DNA from: CAVVZJ01 sp963752755 | GTDB lineage: Bacteria; Planctomycetota; Planctomycetia; Isosphaerales; Isosphaeraceae | NCBI GenBank assembly: GCA_963752755.1 | Contig: CAVVZJ010000026.1 | Coordinates: forward strand, 1-17,986 | Reading direction: 5' to 3' | Length of the DNA stretch: 17,986 nucleotides | Position numbers and translations under genes: made by a program | Notes under the pieces: model-generated | What the model was told of the DNA's origin: nothing | The model's input: only the letters and a program-made list of their open reading frames with translations | The model's database searches: none | Shown: one piece after another, positions 1-9,157 of the stretch | Numbering within the stretch: position 1 is the first letter of the stretch | How the letters are laid out: every line of letters starts with the position of its first letter

Positions 1-1
1 C

Positions 2-223
2 TCCGGCCCGCCGGAGGCGATCGAGGCTCGGCTCTCGGCGATGTTCCTCAAGGCCCTCGGCCGCCCGCCGGAGCCCGCCGAGAAGGAACGCTGGGCGGCG
101 TTCGTGGACGATCTGACGCGGGAGCGGGGGGTGGAGCAGGCGGGCATCCCGACCTCGGCGCCGGTCTGGGCGGACGTGGCGCACGCGCTGTTCAACACCA
201 AGGAATTTCTCTATATCCGCTGA
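2..223 (+). CDS. PSD1 (DUF1553) protein, C-terminal end only
   Basis: Partial gene cut by the left edge; the frame is open from base 2 to the TGA at 221-223 (73 codons). The visible part has the short helical region GRPPEPAEKERW and ends in HALFNTKEFLYIR. Planctomycete PSD1/DUF1553 proteins end with just this kind of tail, and the two other PSD1 proteins in this window end in NEFNFID and NEFLYVD. The family is secreted, is often fused to an N-terminal PSCyt1 haem domain, and has no proven reaction. It is followed after 31 bp by a DUF1501 gene, the usual partner, so this is the last part of a first PSD1-DUF1501 pair. The domain content upstream is not visible. Confidence 0.8.
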   Translation, partial: SGPPEAIEARLSAMFLKALGRPPEPAEKERWAAFVDDLTRERGVEQAGIPTSAPVWADVAHALFNTKEFLYIR

Positions 224-254
224 TCTCGGCGGGGGAACGATCCGGGGACAAGCG

Positions 255-1694
255 ATGACCGAACCGAGATGTCCGGAATATGTCGATCGACGCCCCCGAG
301 GCCGTCACTCCCGCCGCGAATTCCTGGGTTCGGCGTCGTGCGGATTCGGGATGCTCGCGCTGGCCGGGCTTCTCTCCGAAGAAGCCAGGGCGGCCGGGGA
401 AGGACCGCCCCCCTCGGCCCGTGCGCGAAGCGTCATCTTCTGCTTCATGGACGGCGGGCCGAGCCACGTCGATACGTTCGACCCGAAGCCCGCTCTGGCG
501 AAGCATCAGGGCCAGCCGATCGGCGAGGGGGCCGTCTCGAAAAAGTCGCAGTCGGCGGCCGGTCGGGTCTGGATGGGGAGCCCCTGGACGTTCGCGCAAC
601 GAGGGGAGAGCGGGCTCTGGGTGAGCGACCTCTTGCCGTACATCGCCGATTGCGCCGATGAACTCTGCGTCGTGCGCTCGATCATCGGCGAGCAGCCACT
701 GCACGGGCAACAGAGCCTCCTGCTGCACACGGGCCGGGTGACGGGCCAGGCGCCGAGCTTCGGGTCCTGGGTGTCGTATGGCCTGGCCTCGGGCAGCGCG
801 AACTTGCCCGGCTATGTGTTGCTGAATAACGACTGGATCCCCAACGGCGGCTTCGAGAATTTCGCCCCCGCCTTCCTGCCCGCGTCTCACGGCGCAACGA
901 TGATCCGCTCGCGAGGGGTGCCGGTCGACGACATTAAGCCCGCCGACCCGCCGGCCATCCAGCGCCGCAAGCTCGACCTGCTCGCCGCACAGGACCGCGG
1001 CTTCGCCTTCCGGACGACCGACGGCGACGCGATCGAGTCGGCCATCGCGAATTACGAGACAGCCTTCCGCATGCAGTCGGCCGTCCCCGAGGTGGCCGAC
1101 GTCTCGGGGGAATCGGAGGCCACGCGTCGGCTCTACGGGCTCGACCGGCCCGACGATTACCAGAAGCACTACGCGCTGCAATGCCTGCGCGCCCGACGCC
1201 TGGTGGAGCGGGGGGTGCGGTTCGTGGAGATCACCTGTCCGCTGACCCACGCGAACAATTCGCCTTGGGACCAGCACGGCGAGCTCAAGAAATATCACAC
1301 CGAGAACGCCCTCATCAGCGACCAGCCGATCGCGGCGCTCATCATGGACCTCAAGCAACGCGGGCTCCTCGACTCGACGATCGTTGTCTGGGCCGGGGAG
1401 ATGGGCCGCACTCCGCACACGCCCGCCGTGAGCGAGACGGCAGGGCGAGATCATCATGTGGACGGCTACTCCCTCTTCCTTGCCGGGGGCGGCTTCCGCG
1501 GAGGCTTCGCCTTCGGCGCGACCGATGACTTCGGCAACACCGTCGCCGAGAACCCGCTGACGATCCACGACATTCACGCAACGATCCTGCACCAGCTCGG
1601 CCTCGACCACGAGCGTCTGACCTTCCGCCATGGCGGGCGCGACCACCGGCTGACTGACGTCCACGGCCACGTGGTGCGCGAGCTGATCGGATGA
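255..1694 (+). CDS. DUF1501 family protein with Tat signal (intact)
   Basis: Intact 479-residue protein, the only planctomycete-type gene here without a frameshift. The N-terminus holds a twin-arginine motif, SRREFL at residues 19-24, followed by a hydrophobic stretch to about 40 and AxA-like sites near 44-47, so export by Tat is likely. DUF1501 landmarks are DGGPSHVDTFDPKP (66-79), GEMGRTP (381-387) and GRDHH (397-401). These resemble the metal-binding Asp/His pattern of the alkaline phosphatase/sulfatase superfamily, to which the family has been compared; its substrate is unknown. The C-terminus RLTFRHGGRDHRLTDVHG is shared with both other DUF1501 proteins here. The stop overlaps an in-frame ATG of the next gene (1691). 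Family call is firm; activity is not. Confidence 0.93.
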   Translation: MTEPRCPEYVDRRPRGRHSRREFLGSASCGFGMLALAGLLSEEARAAGEGPPPSARARSVIFCFMDGGPSHVDTFDPKPALAKHQGQPIGEGAVSKKSQSAAGRVWMGSPWTFAQRGESGLWVSDLLPYIADCADELCVVRSIIGEQPLHGQQSLLLHTGRVTGQAPSFGSWVSYGLASGSANLPGYVLLNNDWIPNGGFENFAPAFLPASHGATMIRSRGVPVDDIKPADPPAIQRRKLDLLAAQDRGFAFRTTDGDAIESAIANYETAFRMQSAVPEVADVSGESEATRRLYGLDRPDDYQKHYALQCLRARRLVERGVRFVEITCPLTHANNSPWDQHGELKKYHTENALISDQPIAALIMDLKQRGLLDSTIVVWAGEMGRTPHTPAVSETAGRDHHVDGYSLFLAGGGFRGGFAFGATDDFGNTVAENPLTIHDIHATILHQLGLDHERLTFRHGGRDHRLTDVHGHVVRELIG

Positions 1695-1705
1695 AGCTGT
1701 TCGAG

Positions 1706-1711
1706 AGGAGG
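1706..1711 (+). promoter_or_regulatory. Strong Shine-Dalgarno AGGAGG choosing the start at 1721
   Basis: AGGAGG lies nine bases before the ATG at 1721. The earlier in-frame ATG at 1691, overlapping the preceding stop, has no comparable site. From 1721 the protein begins with a clean signal peptide (MLILGSRLMTGGSILAAVLS), which makes 1721 the better start. Confidence 0.7.
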
Positions 1712-1720
1712 AAGCCTCGC

Positions 1721-4700
1721 ATGTTGATTCTGGGCTCACGACTCATGACGGGAGGCTCGATCCTCGCGGCTGTGTTGTCGCTGTTGCTGCTCCACCCCAA
1801 GGCCCGGGGCGACGACCGATCGCCCGAGGATTTCTTCGAGACGAGCATCCGGCCGCTGCTGACCGCGAAATGTGTCAAGTGCCACGGCGGCGACGACCCG
1901 GAAGGCGAACTCGACCTGTCAACGCGGGCGGGGGTGCTGGCCGGAGGTATGTCGGGAGAGGCCATCGTGCCGGGCAAGCCGGAGGAGAGCCTGCTCGTTG
2001 ACGCGATCAGTTACGATTTCGAGCCGAGGATGCCGCCGAAGGGGAAGCTTTCCGATCCGGAGATCGCCGCGTTGACCCGTTGGATCGCGCTGGGCGCACG
2101 CCTGGCCCGGCTCGCCCGAGAACGCCCCGGGGGATCCGGCCGAAGCCCACCCATCGGAAAGCGAGGCCGAGGAACCGCACTGGGCCTTTCAGCCGGTCCG
2201 GGACGTGACACCCCCTGAGGTCCGCGACCGGGACTGGGTTCGCTCGCCGATCGACCGATTCATCCTCGCGAGGCTCGAAAGCGCGGGCCTGAGCCCTGCC
2301 CCCGAGGCGGATCGCCGGACCTTGATCCGTCGGCTCAGCCTCAAGCTGACCGGCCTGCCGCCGACGCCGCGAGGAGGTCGAAGCGTTCGTCGCCGACGAG
2401 AGGCCGGACGCCTACGAGCGACTGGTCGATCGGCTCCTCGCCTCGCCCCACTACGGCGAGCAGTGGGCGCGCCACTGGCTCGACGTGGCCCGGTATTCGG
2501 ACACGAAGGGTTATGTTTACGCCCGCGAGGAGTCCTCGTGGGTCCACGCCTGGTCCTACCGTGACTGGGTGGTGGCGCGCTCAACGAGGACATGCCGTAC
2601 GACCGGTTCCTGCTCTTGCAGATCGCGGCCGACCAGGCGTCCGACGACCCGGCCGATCTGGCCGCGATGGGGTTCCTGACCCTCGGTCGGCGGTTCCTCG
2701 GGGTGACGCACGACATCATCGACGATCGGATTGACGTGGTCACGCGCGGCACGCTCGGGCTGACGGTCGCGTGCGCCCGCTGCCACGATCATAAATACGA
2801 CCCGATCCCCACGACCGATTACTACGCTCTCTACGGCGTCTTCCGCAACTGCGCCGAGCGGCTCGTCCCCGCGGTCTCCGACCAGAATCGACCTGATGCG
2901 GAGAGTGCGTTCGAGGTGGGCTTGCGCGAACGACAGGCCACCCTGCATGAGAAGATGGCCGAGGCGCGGGCCGCCGCCGCGGGCCGCGTGCGCGAGCGGG
3001 TGACGGAGTACCTCCTGGCCCAGTTCGAGTTGCAGAAGTACCCCGAGGAGGCGTTCAATCAGATCCTCACCGAGACGGACCTGATCCCCGCGTCGGTCCG
3101 CCGCTGGCGCGACGCCCTGGCCCGCGCCGGGCAGAGAGATGATCCTGTTTTTCGGGCGTGGCACGCGTTCACTCGCTTGCCGGGTGAGACCTTCGCGGAC
3201 CGGGCGGAGGAGGTGAGCCGGGCACTGGGCGATCTCTCGCCAGAATCGCTCAATCCGCTGGTGGCCCGCGCCTTCGCCGAGCCGCCGGAACGCCCGAAGG
3301 AGGTCGCGGAGCGTTACGGCGCGTTGTTCCGGGAGGTGATCGACCGTTGGGAGGAGGCCCTGGAATGCGCCCGGCGCGACGGCATGCCCCCTCCCGAAGG
3401 ATTGCCCGACCCCGACGCCGAGTCGATCCGCCGCGTGCTCTATGGGCCGGCTTCCCCTTGCGAGGTGCCGGATGAGCCGATCGTCAACATTGAGGCGTTC
3501 TTCCCGACGGCGACGACGGTGGATCTGTGGAAGGATCAGGGCGAGGTCGATCGCTGGCTGATTCGTTCCCCCGAGGCGCCCCCCTTCGCGGTGATCCTGG
3601 AGGATCGGCCCACGACGACCGAGACCCGCGTCTTGCGGCGAGGCAACCCGGCGAACCTCGGCGACGTGGTCCCACGCCGGTTCCTTCAGGTGCTGGCCGG
3701 GCCGGACGCGCCGCCGTTCCAGCAAGGGAGCGGGCGTCTGGAACTGGCGAGGGGCGATCATCGACCCGACCAACCCCCTGACGGCCCGCGTCCTGGTCAA
3801 CCGCGTCTGGATGCACCATTTCGGCGCGGGCCTGGTCCGCTCCCCGGGGGATTTCGGCCGGAGGGCGGAGCGTCCCAGCCACCCCGAACTACTCGACTGG
3901 CTCGCGGCGCGCTTCATGGCCGAGGGCTGGAGCCTCAAGCGGCTGCACCGGGAAATCCTGCTCTCGGCGACCTTCCGTCAGTCGGCGGCCGGTCCGTCCG
4001 AGTCGTCGCGGTTCGAGCGGGCCATGCAACTCGACCCGGAGAACCGCTGGCTCTGGCACATGCCGGCTCACCGACTCTCGTTCGAGGAGCTGCGCGATGC
4101 GCTGCTGGCCGCGACCGGGGAACTCGACCCCCGGCTCGGCGGCAAGCCGGCCACGCTGTTCAAGCCCCCATTCCCGACCCGTCGGACGCTTTACGGGCTC
4201 GTCGATCGAGAGGACCTGCCCAGCGTCTTCCGCACGTTCGACTTCGCGAACCCCGACCTGCTCATCCCCAGCCGCAACGAGACGACGGTCCCGCAGCAGG
4301 CCCTCTTCTTCCTGAACCATCCGTTCCTGCTTGATCGAGCCCGCGCCCTGGTGGGCCTTGAGGAGTTCGCCGCCGCGGCGACCCCAGAGGAGAAGGTCCG
4401 TATCCTGTACCGCCGGGCGTATCAGCGCGAGCCGACACCGCGTCAGCTCGCCGCGTCCCTCGCGCTCGTGCGGGCGGCCGAGGCCGAGCCGGCCGTCGAG
4501 CGATCGCCGACGGTGGACGACTGGCAGTATGGCGTCGGCCGCTACGATCCGGATCAGGGCCGGGTTGTCGAGTTCCGCCCTTTGCCCCACTTCACGGGCG
4601 ACTCGTGGCAAGGGGGGCCGTCGTGGCCCGATCCCACCCTGGGCTGGGCCAGGTTGACCCCCGAGGGGGGCCATCCGGGCAACGACCGGGATCATGCCGT

Positions 4701-5098
4701 CGTGCGACGATGGGTTGCTCCACGCGATGCCACGATCCGCGTCCGCTCCCAACTGGTCCACGAGGTCGCCCAGGGCGACGGCATCCGGGCTTTCCTGTGC
4801 GGCAGCCGGCTCGGGACGATCCAGACGGCCGAGGTCCACAACAGTCGCGCTCGAGTTCGAGGCTGAGGCCCTGAAGGTCCGGGCCGGCGACACGATCGAC
4901 TTCGTGGTGGATATCCGGGACGGGCTGAACAGCGACCAGTTCCTCTGGGCGCCGGTCCTCTCCGAGGTCGGCCCCGCCCAGCCGACGACCTGGGACGCTC
5001 AGGCCGACTTCGGCGGCGAGACAACCCCGAGGCTCGGCCCCTGGGAGCAACTCGCGCAGGTGCTCCTCATGGCGAACGAATTTAACTTCATCGACTGA
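1721..5098 (+). CDS. PSCyt1-DUF1549-PSD1 secreted cytochrome-like protein (frameshifted)
   Basis: Large multidomain planctomycete protein of about 1,125 residues once joined. In order: a signal peptide; a PSCyt1 domain with one haem motif CVKCH (1871-1885) and a likely Met ligand in RMPPKG; a DUF1549/PSCyt2 domain (RSPIDRFILARLE to the CARCHDHKYDP motif at 2772-2786); a variable middle; and PSD1/DUF1553 (VNRVWMHHFGAGLVRSPGDF, SHPELLDWLA, VPQQALFFLNHPF). A beta-rich module (4514-5015) sits just before the terminal NEFNFID. The reading frame changes near 2098, 2370, 2575, 3752 and 4843, while the conserved protein continues each time; I read these as sequence errors. The next gene, 21 bp downstream, encodes DUF1501. 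Role inferred from family: exported electron-carrying or substrate-binding partner of DUF1501, no known reaction. An ATG at 1691 is the alternative start. Confidence 0.85.
4514..5015 (+). other. Beta-rich module inserted in PSD1 before its terminal motif
   Basis: About 165 residues from DDWQYGVGRYDP through PLPHFTGDSWQGG, EGGHPGNDRDHAVVRRW, DTIDFVVDIRDG and FLWAPVL to TTWDAQADF. The alternation of short hydrophobic strands with Gly/Asp/Asn turns and aromatic residues looks like a beta-sandwich of the carbohydrate-binding kind. The third PSD1 protein in this window goes straight from its helical region to NEFLYVD, so the module is a genuine insertion in this one. One frameshift (near 4843) falls inside it. 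I recall similar modules in other planctomycete PSD1 proteins, but ligand binding here is inference. Confidence 0.6.
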
Positions 5099-5119
5099 AG
5101 ATACGACCGGGAGGGTGCG

Positions 5120-6552
5120 ATGGAACGTCCGCACGTGAACCAACCGCCGACGACGCGTCGGGCTTTCCTCACGCGATCGGGCCTGGGCCTGGGGGCGCTG
5201 GGGGCCTTGAGCGTGCTGGCCGACGCCGGCGACCTGGCCGCCGCGCCGCCGACCGGGAGCGGGGGAAGCTCTGAAGCCGAAGCGGCCGCACTTCCCGGGC
5301 AAGGCGAAGCGGGTCATCCACATCTTCCTCAACGGCGGGCCGTCGCACGTGGATACGTTCGACCCCAAGCCCGCGCTCGCGACGTATGCCGGCCAGCCGC
5401 TGCCGGAGACCCTGATCACCGAGCGCAAGACCGGCGCGGCCTTCCCTTCGCCGTTCCAGTTCCAGAAGTATGGCCAGAGCGGGATCGAGGTCAGCGAGCT
5501 GTTCGCCGAGACGGCGCGGCATATCGACGACATCGCCGTCATCCGCTCGATGTACGCCCAGGTTCCCAACCACGAGCCGTCGCTCATGCTGATGAACTGC
5601 GGCAACTCGGTCCAGTCGCGGCCGAGCGTGGGGTCGTGGGCCTTGTACGGGCTGGGGACCGAGAACCAGAACCTGCCCGGCTTCATCGCGATGTGCCCGG
5701 GCGGCTATCCGATCAAGGGGATCGAGAACTGGCAGGCCGGGTTCCTCCCGGGGGCCTACCAGGGCACCTACATCGACTCCCGGCACGAGCGGCCCGACCG
5801 GCTTGTCGAGAACATCGACCACCCGCACGCCACCACCGCCGCGCAGCGTCGGCAACTCGACCTGCTCGCCACGCTCAACGCCGATCACCGCCAGGGCCGG
5901 CCCGACGATCGGCTCGAAGCTCGCATCCAGTCGTTCGAGCTGGCCTTCCGCATGCAGATGGAGGCGGCGGAGGCGTTCGACGTCTCGCGGGAACCGGCAA
6001 ATATCCGCGAGTTATACGGCCCCGGGGTCCACGGGCGGCAGACTCTGATCGCCCGCCGGCTCGTCGAGCGGGGGGTCCGCTACGTTCAACTCTGGCACGG
6101 CGCCGGACAGCCCTGGGACAATCACAACCAGATCGAGGCCAACCACCGCAAGCTCGCCGCCGAGATCGACCGGCCGATCGCCGCCCTCCTGACCGACCTC
6201 AAAGCCCGAGGCCTGCTGGACGAGACGCTGGTGCTCTGGGGCGGCGAGTTCGGCCGGACGCCGACGGTCGAGCTGGGCGGCGACGGCAAGCCGATGAACG
6301 GGCGCGACCACAACCACTACGGCTTCAGCGTCTGGATGGCCGGCGGGGGGATCAAGGGGGGCACCGTGTACGGCTCGACCGACGAGTTCGGCTTCCGTGC
6401 CCAGGAGAGACCCGGTCAGCGTCCACGACCTGCACGCCACGATCCTGCACCTCCTCGGCTTCGACCACGAGCGGCTGACCTATCGCTACGCCGGGCGGGA
6501 CTTCCGCCTCACCGACGTTCACGGAAGGGTCCTGCGCGACATCGTCGCCTGA
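5120..6552 (+). CDS. DUF1501 family protein with Tat signal (frameshifted)
   Basis: Second DUF1501 protein, about 477 residues after joining. The ATG at 5120 follows GGAGG by five bases. Residues 11-17 read TTRRAFL, a Tat-type motif, followed by a Gly/Leu-rich hydrophobic segment. Family landmarks are NGGPSHVDTFDPKPAL, ERGVRYVQLWHGAGQPWDNH, LWGGEFGRTP and NGRDHNHYGFSVWMAGGG, ending in RLTYRYAGRDFRLTDVHG and a TGA at 6550-6552. Two frame changes, near 5268 and 6408, split the open frame, but conserved text continues across both. It follows the PSD1 gene by 21 bp and forms its pair. It ends 43 bp from the stop of the convergent DUF1080 gene, and I see no convincing terminator between them. Likely a periplasmic hydrolase-like protein of unknown substrate. 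Confidence 0.88.
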
Positions 6553-6595
6553 CGGTGCGCGGCCGATCGCATCCCGGCGGTGCCGAGGGCTCCGC

Positions 6596-7710
6596 TCAGG
6601 GATGGAACCGCGTCAGGTCGTGCTCGCCGTCGCCGATCCGGAAATGCACGCCGGTCACCCGGCCCTGGTCGTCCTTGCGGAAGGTGAAGCGGCCGTCGGT
6701 GAACGGCATGTCGAACTCCGTCTCGGAGATCGGCTCAAGCGCGAGCGGCTGGGGCCGGAAGGGGAACAGGACGGTCAGGTGGTCCCCCTCGCGGGCGATC
6801 GTGACCTTCGGGGCGTTGGGGTTGTTGCCGAGGAGGTACTCTCCCGCGTACTGGTCCAGGATCTCGGCCGGAAGTTTCACGACTGGCGGCCGGGCGAGGT
6901 CCTCGGCCGTCGGCGCGGGGCGTTCGGGAAGCTCGATCGAGCCAGATGTTGCGATACCGTACCGGGTGGTCGTGATCCTGGAGGGAGATCGGGCCGCGGC
7001 CGCCCCGATCCTGCGTACGGGAGCCACTTGAGCCAGGAGGTCGGCCCGAACGGTTCCTCGTTGTTCTGCACGAGAATGCCGTTGTGGAAGACGGTGATCC
7101 GCGCCGGCTCCTGCAGGTTGCCCGAAGCGTCGAACCGAGGACGACGGAAGGCGATGTCGTAGGACTGCCACTCCCCCGGCGGCCGCGAGGCGTTGAACAG
7201 GGGCGGATACTGGCCGTAGATCGCCCCCGCCTGGCCGTCGGCGTAGGTTTCGGCCTGATAGGAGTCGAGCACCTGGATCTCGAACTGGCCCATCAGGAAA
7301 ACGCCGCTGTTGCCCCGGTCCTGCCCCTTTCCTCTCGGCGGGCTCGGCGCGGACCACTCGACGTGGAGCTGGATGTCGCCGAAGCTCGCCTTCGTCTCGA
7401 TCGGCCCGGCCCCCGGCACCGTCTCCATCTGACCGTCCGCCACCTTCCACTTCGCGGGACCGCCGCCGGGCGACTGCCAGGCGTCGAGGTTCTCTCCATC
7501 AAACAGGACGACCGCGTTCTTCGGCGGCTTCGACGCGATCGGCCCCTCCGCCGGCTCGACCTCCGGCGGCTTCGGGCGACGGATGTCGTGCTGCCGCCAG
7601 CGCGCCGGGGACCCCTCGTTGCGGACGTCCTGGGCGGCCAGGCCAGCAATGAGCCCGGACGTGGCGATCAACACGCACGTGAGACCGGATCGTGGAGAGA
7701 AGAAAGCCAT
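6596..7710 (-). CDS. Secreted DUF1080 protein with C-terminal DUF3471-like domain (frameshifted)
   Basis: About 371 residues after joining. The start at 7710 gives a signal peptide (LTCVLIATSGLIAGLAAQ). The body is a DUF1080 / 3-keto-disaccharide hydrolase domain, a concanavalin-like beta sandwich: NAVVLFDGENLDAWQ, GDIQLHVEWSAP, GNSGVFLMGQFEIQVLDSY, PGEWQSYDIAFRRPRF, ITVFHNGILVQNN and a GPISLQDHDHPVRYRNIWL segment that sits in the third frame. After PAPTAEDLA a second domain follows (LDQYAGEYLL, FRPQPLALEPISETEF, FRKDDQGRVTGVHF), typical of DUF3471-type tails. Frame changes lie near 7012 and 6935. It is the last gene of the minus-strand block, 48 bp after the DUF1501 stop. Cleavage of a keto-sugar or binding of a glycan is inferred from the family only. 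Confidence 0.88.
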
Positions 7711-7758
7711 CGGCGTCGGTTCCCGGTCGTCAAAGGGTGAAGCGTCAAAAGGGGCCTC

Positions 7759-9114
7759 TCACGCGATCACGTCGCGGACCACCTCGCCGTGGACGTCGGT
7801 GAGCCGGAAGTCGCGGCCCGAGTAGCGATAGGTCAGGCGGGTGTGGTCCAGCCCCATCAGGTGGAGGATGGTGGCGTGGAAGTCGTGGACGTGCACCGGG
7901 TTCTCGGCGGGCGCGTCGCCGTACTCGTCGGACGATGCCATGGCTGAAGCCCCCCTTGACGCCCCCGCCGGCGAGGAAGCAGGTGAAGCAGCGGCTGTGA
8001 TGCCCGCGACCGCGCGGGGTGAGGTCCTGCCAGGGCGTGCGGCCGAACTCCGAGCAGCCGACGATCAGCGTCTCGTCCAGCAGCCCGCGTTCGCTTCAGG
8101 TCGGCCACCAGCGCGGCGATCGGCTGGTCGATGTTGCGCGACAGGGCCCGGTGGTCCTCGATATCGTTGTGGCTGTCCCAGTTCGAGTTCGAGCCGACGT
8201 CGAACAGCTCGACGACCCGCACGCCGCGCTCGATCAGTCGGCGGGCGGTCAGGCACTGGGCGGCGAATGAGCCGGGCTCGTCGGCCTCGGCGCCGTAGAG
8301 GTCGAGCGTCTCGCGCGGCTCCCGGCCGAGGTCGAACGCCTCGGGGGCCTCGCGCATCAGGCCGTAGGCGGTGTCGAACGTGGCCATGCGCGAGGCCAGG
8401 GCGGCGTCGCCGTCGCGGGCGGAGAGGTGGGCCGCGTTCAGGTCGCGGAGCATCAGGCCTTCCAGCTCCCGGCGCGAGACCGACTCCACCGGGCTCTCGC
8501 ACGTCGGGCAGCGGGTCGGGGCCGGGGACGACCCGCACCCCCTTGTGGTAGGCGGGCAGGAAGTTCGAGTCCCAGACCTGGTAGCCGTTGTACGGCTCCT
8601 TGGCCGCGAGCACGACGAACGAGGGCAGGTTCGTGTTCCGCGTGCCCAGGCCGTAGCTGACCCACGAGCCGAGGCTCGGCATCGGGATCGTCACCGAGCC
8701 GGTGTGCATGCCCAGGGTCGCGGCCGAGTGCCCGGCCGAGTCGCCGTGGACGGTGTGCAGGAAGCAGAAGTCGTCGACGACCCCGCCGACGTGCTCGAAC
8801 AGCTCGCTGACCATCTTGCCGCACTCGCCCCGCGGGCGGAACCGATACGGCGAGGCCAGCACCTTCTGCTTGCCGACCGCCTTATCGTGGTCGGCCTGGA
8901 GCTTCGGCTTGTAGTCGAAGGTGTCGAGGTGCGAGAACCCGCCCGTCATGAAGAAGACGATCAGGTGCTTCGCCTTCGCCGGGAAGTGGCCCGGCCTGGG
9001 GGCGAGCGGGTGGCCGGCGTTGGCCGCGGCGGCGATCGAGAGCTGGCGGTAGAGGCCCAGCCCGCCCGCCGTGGCGAAGGCCGAGGCGCGGCGGAGCAGG
9101 GCCCGGCGGTTCAT
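7759..9114 (-). CDS. DUF1501 family protein (frameshifted)
   Basis: Third DUF1501 protein, about 452 residues after joining. The ATG at 9112-9114 begins MNRRALLRRASAFATAGG, an Arg-pair plus Ala/Gly-rich segment consistent with Tat export, though less canonical than the other two. Landmarks are TGGFSHLDTFDYKPKL, HTGSVTIPMPSLGSWVSYGLG, ERGVRVVELFDVGSNSNWDSH, CSEFGRTPWQDL and GRGHHSRCFTCFLAGGG, ending in RLTYRYSGRDFRLTDVHG. Frame changes near 8500, 8092 and 7938 carry the reading through all three frames. It lies 43 bp after the PSD1 stop and 48 bp before DUF1080, so the three genes are probably one transcript. TGGFSHLD replaces the (D/N)GGPSHVD of the two plus-strand copies, so this is a more distant subfamily and not a recent duplicate. 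Confidence 0.87.
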
Positions 9115-9157
9115 CGGTCCAGAGCGGCCATGGCGGAGCCCTCCGTCGGGTCGTCCG

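Noticed and set aside
192..1739. Long minus-strand open frame of 515 codons opposite the DUF1501 gene
   Set aside because: Shadow of the intact plus-strand gene in high-GC DNA; no recognisable motifs and no ribosome site. The same holds for long minus frames at 2556-3938, 3889-4893 and 4592-5686.
1721..5098. Programmed frameshifting in the PSCyt1-PSD1 gene
   Set aside because: Five shifts of mixed sign at unrelated sites, and many more in neighbouring genes, cannot be a regulated process.
6553..6595. Bidirectional terminator between the convergent blocks
   Set aside because: The 43 bases have only short GC self-complementarity and no T- or A-run on either side.
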